Origin: Verrucomicrobiales bacterium
GTDB taxonomy: Bacteria; Verrucomicrobiota; Verrucomicrobiia; Verrucomicrobiales; DEV007
NCBI GenBank assembly: GCA_016795505.1
Contig: JAEUHH010000111.1
Location: forward strand, 1-53,080
DNA length: 53,080 nt
Direction of reading: 5' to 3'
Shown: positions 1 to 9,567 of the stretch, one piece after another
Position numbering within the stretch: position 1 is the first letter of the stretch
Layout of the letters: each line of letters begins with the position of its first letter
The notes under the pieces: generated by a model
What the model was told of the DNA's origin: nothing
Database searches by the model: none
Seen by the model: the letters and a program-made list of their open reading frames with translations, nothing else
Program-made: the position numbers and the translations under genes

Positions 1-134
1 TTGCCCGCACCGGCGGCGCGGACGGCCTGACCCCCGAGGAAGGGGATGATGCTGACGCCGAGGGCGGTCTTCGCGGTGCGTTCCACGAATTGCCGCCGGC
101 TCAGCGGGTCGAGTTTCATGAGTTGATCTTTCAT
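1..134 (-). CDS. DUF1501 family protein, N-terminal fragment
   Basis: Only the first 44 codons are inside the window; the gene runs off the left edge. The start is the ATG at 134. The peptide begins with a short polar stretch, then a twin-arginine-like motif (SRRQFVERT) and a hydrophobic segment (ALGVSIIPFLGG), which is the usual Tat-type export signal of DUF1501 proteins. It lies 77 bases downstream of the SHD1/DUF1549/DUF1553 gene on the same strand, the standard partner order. DUF1501 proteins have a sulfatase-like fold and unknown substrate (family knowledge). The assignment rests on signal type and gene order, because the catalytic-like body is not visible. Confidence 0.7.
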   Translation of the reverse strand, partial: MKDQLMKLDPLSRRQFVERTAKTALGVSIIPFLGGQAVRAAGAG

Positions 135-211
135 GGCTGTATTGTGAGTTTGGATGTTTTGACTGACTGAGAGATTGGTTCTGTGAGACTTAGCTGCGAG
201 TAACCAGCAGC

Positions 212-2395
212 TCATTGGACGAACATGAACTCGCGGGTGTTCACCAAGGCCCAGACGACATTGCCGAGGCCCTTGATGGCGGCTTTTTCTTTGTCATCCT
301 CGGAGCGCTCCGGGCGCATCCCCGCAGTGGCGGCGGACTTCTCGGAGGCGGTGGGACGGCGGCTCAGGATGGCGAGGAAAAGCTGCTCGACGCGGTCGCC
401 CCGGCCGGCAGCGGCGACTTCCTTGAGCAGGAAGGAATCCGGGCTGGTCAGCACCTCGTTGGTGATGTTGCCATTCAGCAGGGCCATCACCTGCGGCGAC
501 GAACCGGTGGTGAACTGGTTCTCGATGAGCTGCTTGTCCGACTGGCCGAACATGCGCAGGAAGTGGCTGGCATCCATTGGCAGGCGCATTTCGGAAGCCC
601 GCACCATTTGCACGCCACCCACACGCGGACCGCTGCCGTTCATCATCATCTCCTCACTGCCAGAGGCGGCCAAACTTCCTACCTTGTTGAAGTCCTCCTT
701 GAACTTCATGATCTGGTCCGCCGTGGTCAGCGTCTTAGTGTCGAGGTGCATCAACTCCTTGTAGGCCTCCCATCCGCGGCGCACCACGGCATCGGGATCG
801 GGCGTTGTCAGAGTGACGAGGGAGTCCCACATCTGCTCGGCCGTCATGCGGCGCAGCACCGGTCCGGGGAAGTGGTAGGTGCCCTTGTCCATCTGGTCGA
901 GGCTCGGCGAGAGGGTCTCAGCCTCGCGCTGATAGGTCTGGGAATTGTAAACGACCCGGAGGAAGTCCTTCACGCTGAAGTTCAGGTCCTTCATCATTTG
1001 CTCCAGGAAGGTGAGCAGTTCGTAGTTCTGCGCCTGGCCGTCGAGGTGACCGGGAATGTTGAACACGGGCTCGATCTGGGCGACGCCGAAGCACTTCTTC
1101 CACAGACGGTTGACCAGATTGACGGTGAATCGCGGATTGCTCGGGGAGGTCATCCAGTCCGCGTAGGCCTCGCGAGGGGATTTGTATTTCTCAAGGTCAA
1201 CCGCATCGCCGAAGTAGGCACCCGGCTCGACGGATCCGTTGGGTTCGCCGTCGTCATACTTGTAGTCGTGCGGCAGTTTGACCGCATTGTTCTCGCGATC
1301 GCCGACATTGTAGCTGTAGGTGCCAAGGATCTGGCTCAGTTGCTGGTCCTGAGTCTGATTCGGACGAAGCTTGCCGGCATCAAGCAGGATCTTGCTCATC
1401 CGCTCCGCTTCTCCGCGGACGGACATCATACCACCGCCGCCGCCGCGAGTCTCGGTGCGTCCCATGAAAGAAGCCAGACGGAAAAAGTCCATCTGGTAGA
1501 TCTCCTCAAACGGATGGTCGTGGCACTGGGCACAGGTGATTTCCGTGCCGAGGAACACAGTGAACGTGTTCGACAGGTTGCAGAGGCGCATGCCGTCGTC
1601 CGTCATCAGGTAGCCGGCTGCGGGGTTATCCCAGATCTGGCCATCGGCGGTCAGCATTTCCTTGACCATCACGTTGAACGGCTTGTCTTCCCGGATGGAG
1701 TTCTTCACCCATTCGATGTAGGGATCGGCTTTCAGCGTGTTGTTGCCCATCATCACCACGCCATCGCGAATACGGAGCAGGTCGCTGTAGTAATTGAAAT
1801 GGCTCATCACAAACGCCTCGGAATCAAGCAGTTCGTCGATGAGGGCGGCGCGCTTGTTGCGATTGGAGTCGGCCAGGAATTTCTCGGCCTCTTTGTAGGT
1901 GGGAATGCGTCCGGCGACGTCGAGGTAAATCCGGCGGAGGAATTGCTCATCCGAAGCCATCTGGTTCGGAATGCACATTTCCATTTCCCGTTCGATTTTC
2001 TCCTTTTCCTTCTGTTTCAGGGCGGCATCGAGATCGGTGCGCTGCGGCAGTTCCGCCAGTTGCTTCTGGAGATCGTAGTAGCTGGCTTTCAGCTTGTTGA
2101 GGACCAGCTTGTCGATCTCAGCCGCGAGAGCGGAGGGATCCTTGGGCAGGTGGCTGGAGACAAAGAGACGATCCGCCTCCGAAAGGCTCGTGATGGGGAA
2201 ATTGAAAGTCTGGCCATCAGCCCGCTTCAATTTCACGACAGCCGCAGGGCCGGCTCCCTCGGTCCCAAGAAACTCAGCTTCAACCGTGCGGCCCTGGGTA
2301 TCCGTCCAAGTCCGCACTTCGGCAAAGCCGGTTCCAGTGATCCACACGAAGCAGAGCGATACCGCCGCGATCAGGGTTTGTTTGCAGGTTTTCAT
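212..2395 (-). CDS. Exported SHD1-DUF1549-DUF1553 protein with one c-type heme motif
   Basis: This 727-residue protein has a Sec-type signal peptide (about 1-25, ending near GTGFA). Residues 28-80 resemble an SHD1 domain (RTWTDTQGR, then FPITSLSEADRLFV). A charged alpha-helical linker follows (about 90-140). DUF1549 (PSCyt2) spans about 145-310 (QFLRRIYLDVAGRIP) and holds one heme motif, CAQCH at 288-292. DUF1553 (PSD1) occupies roughly 400-720 (NRLWKKCFG). Unlike the two larger relatives upstream, it has no N-terminal PSCyt1 cytochrome domain; the SHD1 domain stands in its place. A glycine run sits near 315. The start is ATG with no Shine-Dalgarno motif. It is probably co-transcribed with the DUF1501 gene downstream. 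Biochemical function is unknown for the family; export and heme attachment are inferred. Confidence 0.92.
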   Translation of the reverse strand: MKTCKQTLIAAVSLCFVWITGTGFAEVRTWTDTQGRTVEAEFLGTEGAGPAAVVKLKRADGQTFNFPITSLSEADRLFVSSHLPKDPSALAAEIDKLVLNKLKASYYDLQKQLAELPQRTDLDAALKQKEKEKIEREMEMCIPNQMASDEQFLRRIYLDVAGRIPTYKEAEKFLADSNRNKRAALIDELLDSEAFVMSHFNYYSDLLRIRDGVVMMGNNTLKADPYIEWVKNSIREDKPFNVMVKEMLTADGQIWDNPAAGYLMTDDGMRLCNLSNTFTVFLGTEITCAQCHDHPFEEIYQMDFFRLASFMGRTETRGGGGGMMSVRGEAERMSKILLDAGKLRPNQTQDQQLSQILGTYSYNVGDRENNAVKLPHDYKYDDGEPNGSVEPGAYFGDAVDLEKYKSPREAYADWMTSPSNPRFTVNLVNRLWKKCFGVAQIEPVFNIPGHLDGQAQNYELLTFLEQMMKDLNFSVKDFLRVVYNSQTYQREAETLSPSLDQMDKGTYHFPGPVLRRMTAEQMWDSLVTLTTPDPDAVVRRGWEAYKELMHLDTKTLTTADQIMKFKEDFNKVGSLAASGSEEMMMNGSGPRVGGVQMVRASEMRLPMDASHFLRMFGQSDKQLIENQFTTGSSPQVMALLNGNITNEVLTSPDSFLLKEVAAAGRGDRVEQLFLAILSRRPTASEKSAATAGMRPERSEDDKEKAAIKGLGNVVWALVNTREFMFVQ

Positions 2396-2596
2396 GGTGA
2401 TGAACGATCGATTGCTTGGATTTTTGGGGATGAAATTGAGCGTGAGGATTTGGCGGGCGCCCCGGTGCTCTGGAGCCTTGGACCCGTCGACGAATCAACT
2501 TTCGATTCTTTAGGACACTTTAGAGCCTTTGTTCGTTCAGTTCAAAAGGAGGATAGCGGAAACGGATGGTTTTGTTACGACGCCACGCCTGAAATC

Positions 2597-4318
2597 TCAC
2601 CGAATTTCCCCGAATTCGGCCAGCGATTGGATCACGCCCGGCAAAACTTCAGCGGGCGCAAAGAAAACTTCGTCGATCGCCCCCTCGAAAGGCTTTGAAG
2701 CATGCCCCCCGCCAATCTGGAGCCGGCGGATCACCCCCTCCTCGACTGTGGCCTCACTTCGGCCGGACACCGCCTCCAGACGACCATCGACATAAAGGTG
2801 GAGATGAGGGGTAAGCAAAGAGCCAGGCGTCCCAAAGTAACGGAAAGCCACGTGGTGCCACCTTCCATCCCGTAGATCGGTCGTTCCGACAACATACCCG
2901 TGGCCATTGACCACGGTCAGGGCGCCCGTCTTGCCTTTTCGCGGATCTGCATTCCAAGCCATGCTCCACAGGGGACTCTGCCCGGTATCATCGGTCAGCT
3001 TCGCCCCCGTCTCCGAGGTTTGGTCCGAATCGGCCATCAGCACGGCGATCGGCGGGACATCCGGATCGGCATCCTGCGCTGGCGGCAGCCTCATCCACAG
3101 CGCCAGAGTCATTGGCCCATCTCCGGCCACTTCATGAAAAACGGGCGACGAAAAGCGTTCACCGCCGGAAAACTGAAGGCCACCACCGATGCGTCCGAGC
3201 GTCCGTTTTGGCTGCACGGGGTTGGCGGGATGAGGGAACAGCGAGGCCTCTTCACCCCCCCTATCGACCAATCCCTTGCCCGAGTCCTGAATCTCCGGTC
3301 CACCGGTTTCATTGAAACGATAATGCAGGAACCGCTCCACTCCCCGCGCTGGCTCAACCCCATCCAATCGCAACGGAAAGACTTCCCCGCGGAATTCCAC
3401 GGGCTGCAACTCGCTCCGGGGCCGGTCGTCCGCCCGCACGGCCATGCCTTCTTCCAGCGTCAGCGGGGATGCGTTGCCGATCAGTCGACTCACCTCGACC
3501 ACCCCCTGGAGGACATGTACTTCGGTGTCGCCATTTTTTTCCACCGACACCCCAAAACGGGTGCCGATATCCACCACATTGACCCGGGGGGTATTCACCA
3601 CGAAACCTGTGGCCGCCCTGGGCACTTCCGCTGTCAGCCGCCCCTGGGAAAGATAGGTCCTGCCCGGACGCTCCACCCGCAACACAGACGGCGCCTCCAG
3701 AAAGATCCGGGCGCCGGAAGTAAAGGTGATTTCGGCGACCCCTTCGGTCAGGGAAATCTCTCCCGGTCGCAGCCAGCCATCGCCGCTCTGGCTAAAGGAT
3801 TCCGACCCGTCGGCGGCCACATTCCGCTGAGTCCACCGTGCCCCATCTGTCGAGCCGGTAATCTGCGCGACGTAGTAATCGCTGCTATCCGCCCCCGTGG
3901 TTCGCTCCGAATCACCCAGACGCACCGACTGAAGCGCAAAAACAGTCACTGCAACGGCGGCGGCAGCCACCAGACTGGCTTTGGCCCAATCCCAGCGACC
4001 CATCGTCGGCCTCGGTTTCAGGCCTTTCTCATCCAGGATCTCCATGAGGACGGATTTCGCAAACCTCCGATCCCCGGACGAACCCAAAGCCGGCGATTCC
4101 GTGGCAATTCGGGCCATCACCCCGGCGGCAAATTGCTCTGGCGTGACCTCCGAGAGCTCCTCGTCCTCCAAAAGCACCCGCAGCGCGGCATCCAATCGGA
4201 CCTGCTGGAAGTAGGCTTCCCGCAGGGCGTCGTCCGACTTCAGAGCCGACTCAATGAAGGCCGCCGACTCACCGCGGAGATCTCCGCTGAGATAGGCATC
4301 GAGCCATTCGAGTTTCAT
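2597..4318 (-). CDS. FecR-domain membrane protein with C-terminal LamG domain
   Basis: The 573-residue protein has a cytoplasmic N-terminus (1-110) resembling the anti-sigma-like region of FecR proteins. One membrane helix follows (about 113-132), then a FecR domain (about 175-275, with GTRFGVSVEKNGDTEVHVLQG) and a LamG/concanavalin-like domain (about 345-560, with FLHYRFNETGG and WHHVAFRYFG). It lies directly downstream of the ECF sigma gene with a 47-base gap. By family analogy it could hold the sigma factor and release it on an outside signal, with LamG as a possible glycan sensor; this is inference. I chose the ATG at 4318. A TTG at 4369 would overlap the sigma stop codon and add 17 residues unlike a FecR N-terminus. 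Confidence 0.88.
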   Translation of the reverse strand: MKLEWLDAYLSGDLRGESAAFIESALKSDDALREAYFQQVRLDAALRVLLEDEELSEVTPEQFAAGVMARIATESPALGSSGDRRFAKSVLMEILDEKGLKPRPTMGRWDWAKASLVAAAAVAVTVFALQSVRLGDSERTTGADSSDYYVAQITGSTDGARWTQRNVAADGSESFSQSGDGWLRPGEISLTEGVAEITFTSGARIFLEAPSVLRVERPGRTYLSQGRLTAEVPRAATGFVVNTPRVNVVDIGTRFGVSVEKNGDTEVHVLQGVVEVSRLIGNASPLTLEEGMAVRADDRPRSELQPVEFRGEVFPLRLDGVEPARGVERFLHYRFNETGGPEIQDSGKGLVDRGGEEASLFPHPANPVQPKRTLGRIGGGLQFSGGERFSSPVFHEVAGDGPMTLALWMRLPPAQDADPDVPPIAVLMADSDQTSETGAKLTDDTGQSPLWSMAWNADPRKGKTGALTVVNGHGYVVGTTDLRDGRWHHVAFRYFGTPGSLLTPHLHLYVDGRLEAVSGRSEATVEEGVIRRLQIGGGHASKPFEGAIDEVFFAPAEVLPGVIQSLAEFGEIR

Positions 4319-4365
4319 GGTGTCGTGAGAATGGGAAAAGAAAAATCGTTCGTTCCAGCAGCCGG

Positions 4366-4923
4366 TCAACTCGCCGCCTCGGCTTTGGCATCAATGCATT
4401 CGCGGAGCGCCGACCGGACCCGACACAGCGTGGTGCGCACCCAAGCCTCGCTCTGACCCAGCGCTTGGGCGATCTCCCGGCTGGACTGCGACAGCCGGTA
4501 TTTCATCCGCAACAGACTACGCTGACCGTCCGGCAGCCCATCGACGCACTCCTCCAAATACACGATGACCGGATCTTCCGCGCGGAAACCGGCCTTGGCC
4601 GAGGATTGCACCAGGCAATGCTCCAGATATCGCTCCTGATTTTTGGCCACCCTCTGGTACTTCAGCGTTTCCTGACGGATCAGGTTGAAAGCGATCGCCC
4701 GCAGCCATTTGCCAAAGTCGGTCCCGGCCTGAAAATCCTCCAGATGCCGATAGGCGAAGACAAACGTCTCGTGGGCGATCTCATCAATCAAATGCGCCAC
4801 CGGCAGGCGCATCGCCACAAAGGCACGCAAATGGGAGCCATGCAGGTGGATCAGCTCCTCGAATGCCTCGAGGCGACCTGCCTGCACCGCACGGATGAGA
4901 TCGTCTTCCCGTGTGTCGCTCAT
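4366..4923 (-). CDS. ECF-type RNA polymerase sigma factor (Rhodopirellula/Verrucomicrobium family)
   Basis: The 185-residue protein has region 2 at about 8-85 (EELIHLHGSHLRAFVAMRL, then DEIAHETFVFAYRHL and GKWLRAIAFN). Region 4 lies at about 128-177 (GLPDGQRSLLRMKY, then the helix-turn-helix SREIAQALGQSEAWVRTTL). There is no region 1 or 3, as in ECF sigma factors. The ATG start at 4923 is preceded by a GAGG 13 bases away, too far to be a clear ribosome site. It sits between a DUF1501 gene and a FecR-LamG gene on the same strand, the common PVC arrangement, and probably directs transcription of the neighbouring exported modules. The target promoters are not identifiable here. Confidence 0.93.
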   Translation of the reverse strand: MSDTREDDLIRAVQAGRLEAFEELIHLHGSHLRAFVAMRLPVAHLIDEIAHETFVFAYRHLEDFQAGTDFGKWLRAIAFNLIRQETLKYQRVAKNQERYLEHCLVQSSAKAGFRAEDPVIVYLEECVDGLPDGQRSLLRMKYRLSQSSREIAQALGQSEAWVRTTLCRVRSALRECIDAKAEAAS

Positions 4924-5029
4924 GGATCATCGGAGCCCTCAGGTCTCCTCTTCAGTATCTCGCGAGGACGCCCCGTTGTTACAACAGATTCGGTTCCGGG
5001 GACGCATCAATCCCATGAACCCTCTCGGT

Positions 5030-6487
5030 TCAGGCCAGCATCCCCTTCACCACATGCCCGTGAACGTCCGTGAGACGGTAACGCCGACCTTGGAACTTGT
5101 AGGTGAGCCGCTCATGATCAATGCCCAGCAGGTGCATCAGGGTCGCTTGGAAATCATGCACATGGACCGGGTCGCGCACGACGTTGTACCCGAACTCATC
5201 AGTTTCGCCCAAGGTGGTGCCTGCCTTCACCCCGCCACCAGCGAACCACATCGAAAAGCAACGGGGATGATGATCGCGGCCGAAATTATCCCCGTTCAAT
5301 TTGCCCTGCGAGTAATTGGTGCGGCCAAACTCACCGCCCCAGACGACCAGGGTATCCTCCAGCAGACCACGCTGCTTCAAGTCCCGGATCAGAGCCGCAG
5401 CGGGCTGATCGGTCTCGCGGCACTTGGTGGCGACGCCCCCCTTGATGCCTCCATGGTGATCCCAATCCTGATGATAGAGCTGGATGAACTTCACCCCCCG
5501 CTCGGCGAGGCGCCGGGCGAGCAGGCAATTGTAGGCAAAACTGCCCGGCTTCTCGACATCGGGACCGTAGAGAGCCTTCACCGAACCCGGTTCGCCAGCG
5601 AGATCGGTGACTTCGGGCACCGACGCCTGCATGCGGAACGCCATTTCATACTGGGCGATACGGGTGTCCAATTCGGCATCCCCGGTCCGGGCTCTCTCGA
5701 TCTCATGCAATTCCCGGAGACGGTCCAGCATGACCCGCCGTCCGTCCCGGCTGATGCCCGGCGGATTGCCCAGATAGAGCACCGCATCCTTGTCAGCGCG
5801 GAATTGCACCCCCTGATGCCGGCTGGGCAGGAATCCGCTGCCCCACAGTCGCGCATAGAGAGGCTGCCCACCCATACCCTGCGTGATCAGCACGACAAAG
5901 CCCGGCAGGTTCTGATTCTCAGCACCCAACCCGTAGCTCAGCCAGGATCCGATACTGGGGCGACCCGAGATCTGCGAGCCGGTCTGGAAAAAGGTGATCG
6001 CTGGATCGTGATTGATCGCCTCCGTATGCAGGGACCGCACGATACAAAGATCATCCACGATACCCGCCGTGTGCGGCAGCGTCTCACTGATCCAGGCTCC
6101 CGACTGACCATGTCGGGCAAACGAAAATGGCGAACCCGCCAGCGGCAGGCTCGTCTGGTTGCCGGACATGCCGGTGAGCCGCTGCCCCTGACGCACGGAA
6201 TCGGGCAATTGCTCGCCATGTCTCTGATTGAGCAGCGGCTTGTAGTCAAAAGTATCCATCTGCGAGGGACCACCCGACATGAACAGGTAGATGATCCGCT
6301 TCGCCTTTGCAGGGACATGAGTCGCCGGCAGCAGTCCGCCCTCGCCCGAAGAGGCCAGAGCCGGCTGGGTACGACCCATCAGGTCAGCCAGAGCGAGGCT
6401 GCCCAATCCCAGTCCGAATCGGGACAAAAGCTCCCGGCGTGATCGGCCAAAGGCGGAAAGAGGTCCAGTGCAGGCGGGAGGATTCAT
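5030..6487 (-). CDS. DUF1501 family exported protein
   Basis: The 485-residue protein carries a twin-arginine-type signal (GRSRRELLSRFGLGLGSLAL, about 13-32) and the DUF1501 body. Visible family landmarks are YLFMSGGPSQMDTFDYKP near the start, IKFIQLYHQDWDHHGG, then VVWGGEFGRT, and a C-terminal HVHDFQATLMHLLGID. The fold belongs with alkaline phosphatase/sulfatase-like proteins, but the substrate is unknown. Its ATG overlaps the stop of the upstream DUF1549/DUF1553 gene by four bases (ATGA, 6484-6487). This implies translational coupling and a functional pair. The sigma factor follows 106 bases further down. Confidence 0.94.
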   Translation of the reverse strand: MNPPACTGPLSAFGRSRRELLSRFGLGLGSLALADLMGRTQPALASSGEGGLLPATHVPAKAKRIIYLFMSGGPSQMDTFDYKPLLNQRHGEQLPDSVRQGQRLTGMSGNQTSLPLAGSPFSFARHGQSGAWISETLPHTAGIVDDLCIVRSLHTEAINHDPAITFFQTGSQISGRPSIGSWLSYGLGAENQNLPGFVVLITQGMGGQPLYARLWGSGFLPSRHQGVQFRADKDAVLYLGNPPGISRDGRRVMLDRLRELHEIERARTGDAELDTRIAQYEMAFRMQASVPEVTDLAGEPGSVKALYGPDVEKPGSFAYNCLLARRLAERGVKFIQLYHQDWDHHGGIKGGVATKCRETDQPAAALIRDLKQRGLLEDTLVVWGGEFGRTNYSQGKLNGDNFGRDHHPRCFSMWFAGGGVKAGTTLGETDEFGYNVVRDPVHVHDFQATLMHLLGIDHERLTYKFQGRRYRLTDVHGHVVKGMLA

Positions 6488-9400
6488 CGCTTGGTATAGG
6501 TTTCGTCGTAATTCAGCAGGGCCTGGCAGAGCGCCGTCCAGGCGGCCAGTTCGACCGGGGCGACTTTAGCCACCGGGGGGCGTGCTCCGACCTTCAGCAA
6601 CGCAGCCGCGTCCGCCGGTGATCCCCGAAAGAGTTCCAACTGCTCGGCGAGTAATTGCTCCAGCACCGCCATCTCGGAGGCATCGGGCAACCGTCCCGTG
6701 CTGAGACGAAAGCCATGGGAAATCCGGTCACGAGGAGCCGCGGCCGACTCAGAGATCAACCGCTCAGCCATCACCCGGGCCGCTTCGACATATTGCGGTC
6801 CATTGAGCAACACCAGAGCCTGCAACGGCGTCGCCGTGCTCTCCCGCTGCACCGTGCAGACCTCCCGCGACGTCGCATCGAACGTGACCATTGCTGGCGG
6901 CGGAGCGGTGCGCTTCCAGAACGTGTAGAGACTACGCCGGTACAACGCCGGACCCGTGCCGGGGCTGAGCGGCTTGAAGGAGGAAGCCAGCTCATAGGGA
7001 TTCACCGGCGGGCCGCCCACCGTCGGGACGAGCAGACCGCTGACGGCGAGCGCATTGTCGCGGATCTGCTCAGCCGAAAGCCGGTGACGCGGGCCACGGG
7101 CCAGTTGGCGATTCTCCGGATCTTCTGCCCAGCCCGCCGGATCGACGGGGATGGAGTCCTGCCGATAGGTGGCCGAAAGGGCGATCTTTCTTAGTAGAGA
7201 ACGCACATCCCAACCCGATTCGATAAAATCCCGCGCCAGCCAGTCCAGCAACTCCGGATGGTCCGGCTGCTCCCCCTGACTGCCGAAGTCCTCGGGCGTC
7301 CCCACCAACCCGCGGCCGAAAAAGATCGCCCACAGCCGGTTTACCGTCACCCGGGCGACCAGGGGATTCCGCTCGGAAGTAAGCCATTTAGCGAGACCAA
7401 GCCGATTCCGGGGCCATTCCTCGGCAAACGGCAAAATGGCCGCCGGGGTATCGGGAGCGACCTCGTCCCGCCGCTGATCATAAAGACCGCGGAACAACAC
7501 GTAAGTCGGACGACGTCCCTCCATCTCCCGCATCACCATGATCTGCCTCACCGACGACTCGATCTCGTTCTCCGCCACCCGGGCGATCCCCAATTCCTCC
7601 CGGAGCCGGACGCAATCGGCATCACTGGTCAATGCGGCGTGCAGGCGCCGATCCTCGGCTGTGGCGGGAGCAAGCGCCCCTTGCTGACCACCGGAACTTA
7701 GAAAATCGGAGCGAACCTCCAGCGGACTCAATTCCCGGTCGAATAGTCGCAGGGCGTCGATCGCCCCCCCACCGAAGCCGACATCGCGGAAACGACCCGC
7801 CAGTTGAAGCCGGATGTTCCCCGCATCCGTATCACCCCACTCCTTGCGATGACGGATATCGCGCGTCAGCCCGTCCCGGAGCACGTTCGTGCGGTCAGCC
7901 ATCCCATTTCGATAAATCTTCAGACCCGCCGCGCGGCTGGAGCCATCGTAAGTCACCGTCAGATGAGTCCATTCATTCAGAGGCAAAGCCTCCACCGACT
8001 GGACCCGCAGGGCATTCCCCGGCCAGAAATGAACCAGGGAAAACGCCGGCTTGCCGTCGAATAGCGTCAGCTCATACCCGCGAAAAGCGGAGTCCTCGGC
8101 TGCCCGCGACCGATGGAGGACCACCATACGAGCCTTGTGCACACTAGGCCGCAACCACAGGCTGAACGTGAAGGCATCCGTGCGGGAAAAGTCCGCCAAT
8201 GCCGCGTCGCCCAGCGTCATCTCATCGTCTCCGGAGAACTCGATCGCTTTGTCGCCGGGACGACGCTCTACCATCCGGTTGGCGCCTGTCGCCTTGGCGT
8301 CCTCGAAATCAAAGGTATTTGCAGGCGCCACAGCGGCCACCGCACTTTCGGATACCGGCTTCGCCCGCTGACGGGCTTCTTCATACCGGCTTTCCAACCG
8401 CGCCACCCGCTCGCGGGCCTCGCGATGCCGGGCTTCCGCATCCCCTTCGTAGAGCGGCAACGCCGGCGTGGGCGCGGTCTCGGTGAAGTGAGAGTAGAGC
8501 CCTGATTCGTCGATGTTGTTGAAAAACGCACTCAGAGAATAGTAATCCCGCATTGAGACCGGGTCGTACTTGTGATCGTGGCAGCGCGAACACTCCAGCG
8601 TCAGCCCGAGAAATGCCGCGCCATTGGTGATCACCCGGTCATTCACGTATTCGACCCGGAATTCCTCATCGATCGACCCACCTTCGTTGGTTTGGCGATG
8701 CAATCGATTGAACGCAGTGGCGACGATCTGGTCCCGGCTCGGCCGCGGCAGCAAATCGCCCGCCGTCTGCCAGGTGATGAATTGATCGTACGGCAGATTG
8801 TCAGCAAAGGCCCGGATCACCCAATCCCGCCACGGCCACATGCTCATGTTGCGATCCGCCTGATAGCCGAACGTGTCGGCGTATCTCGCCAGATCCAGCC
8901 AGTCCAGCGCCAGACGCTCGCCATAGGCCGGGCTGCGGAACAGGCGATCGACGACCGTCTCGTAGGCCTGAGGCGATTGATCCTTCAGAAACGCATCGAT
9001 CTCCGCCAGGGTCGGTGGCAGACCGGTCAGATCGAAGCTCACCCGGCGGATCCACCGCTCCCGGGACGCCTCGACTGCCGGCTTCAGACCGCCCGCCGCA
9101 TGGCTCCGGGCAACAAACCGATCGATCTCATTTCGAGCCCACCCCTCTCCATCGGTCGGCACGGGAGGCTTCGATGCCAGCGGCACGAATGACCAGTGGC
9201 TCTGATACTCGGCCCCCTCGGCGATCCAACGGCGCAGCAATTTCTGCTCCGAATCGGTCAAGCGCCCGAGATTCGTCTTGGGTGGTGGCATCAGTTCGCC
9301 CGGATCCTCATGCGCGATCCGATGCAACAGGGTTGAGTCGTCGATCGAAGAGGGTACGATCGCACCCGCCTCGATCGCCGCCTCGCGCACATCCAGCCTG

Positions 9401-9567
9401 AGATCGGCCTCCCGGCGCTCCGAGTCGGGTCCGTGGCAGAAGAAGCATTTGTCGGAGAGTATCGGCCGGATGTCCCGATTGAAATCGACCGGCGTCGGCT
9501 CAGCCGCCCCGATCAGGGGCGACCATCCCAGCAGCAACAGGCTCAGAGACAGGTTTCGCGTCATCAT
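6484..9567 (-). CDS. Exported PSCyt1-DUF1549-LamG-DUF1553 multidomain cytochrome
   Basis: The 1027-residue protein has a signal peptide (1-22), a PSCyt1 domain with heme motif CFFCH at 41-45, and a DELMPP-type segment near 90 (PGELMPPP). DUF1549 lies at about 147-355 with a second heme motif, CSRCH, at 326-330. A LamG domain inserted at about 415-640 (FTFSLWLRPS, then NEWTHLTVTYDG) probably binds a glycan. DUF1553 follows at about 720-990 (NRLWAIFFGRGLVG; LSAEQIRDNALAVSG). Two ATG codons are in tandem (9567 and 9564). The gene is coupled to DUF1501 through a four-base overlap. An extracellular or periplasmic electron-transfer role in polymer breakdown is often suggested for such proteins but is not established. 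Confidence 0.94.
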   Translation of the reverse strand: MMTRNLSLSLLLLGWSPLIGAAEPTPVDFNRDIRPILSDKCFFCHGPDSERREADLRLDVREAAIEAGAIVPSSIDDSTLLHRIAHEDPGELMPPPKTNLGRLTDSEQKLLRRWIAEGAEYQSHWSFVPLASKPPVPTDGEGWARNEIDRFVARSHAAGGLKPAVEASRERWIRRVSFDLTGLPPTLAEIDAFLKDQSPQAYETVVDRLFRSPAYGERLALDWLDLARYADTFGYQADRNMSMWPWRDWVIRAFADNLPYDQFITWQTAGDLLPRPSRDQIVATAFNRLHRQTNEGGSIDEEFRVEYVNDRVITNGAAFLGLTLECSRCHDHKYDPVSMRDYYSLSAFFNNIDESGLYSHFTETAPTPALPLYEGDAEARHREARERVARLESRYEEARQRAKPVSESAVAAVAPANTFDFEDAKATGANRMVERRPGDKAIEFSGDDEMTLGDAALADFSRTDAFTFSLWLRPSVHKARMVVLHRSRAAEDSAFRGYELTLFDGKPAFSLVHFWPGNALRVQSVEALPLNEWTHLTVTYDGSSRAAGLKIYRNGMADRTNVLRDGLTRDIRHRKEWGDTDAGNIRLQLAGRFRDVGFGGGAIDALRLFDRELSPLEVRSDFLSSGGQQGALAPATAEDRRLHAALTSDADCVRLREELGIARVAENEIESSVRQIMVMREMEGRRPTYVLFRGLYDQRRDEVAPDTPAAILPFAEEWPRNRLGLAKWLTSERNPLVARVTVNRLWAIFFGRGLVGTPEDFGSQGEQPDHPELLDWLARDFIESGWDVRSLLRKIALSATYRQDSIPVDPAGWAEDPENRQLARGPRHRLSAEQIRDNALAVSGLLVPTVGGPPVNPYELASSFKPLSPGTGPALYRRSLYTFWKRTAPPPAMVTFDATSREVCTVQRESTATPLQALVLLNGPQYVEAARVMAERLISESAAAPRDRISHGFRLSTGRLPDASEMAVLEQLLAEQLELFRGSPADAAALLKVGARPPVAKVAPVELAAWTALCQALLNYDETYTKR

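Noticed and set aside
215-2698. 827-codon open frame on the plus strand
   Set aside because: It is antisense to the SHD1/DUF1549/DUF1553 gene, which has clear domains. Long antisense frames are expected in GC-rich coding DNA, and its translation is not protein-like.
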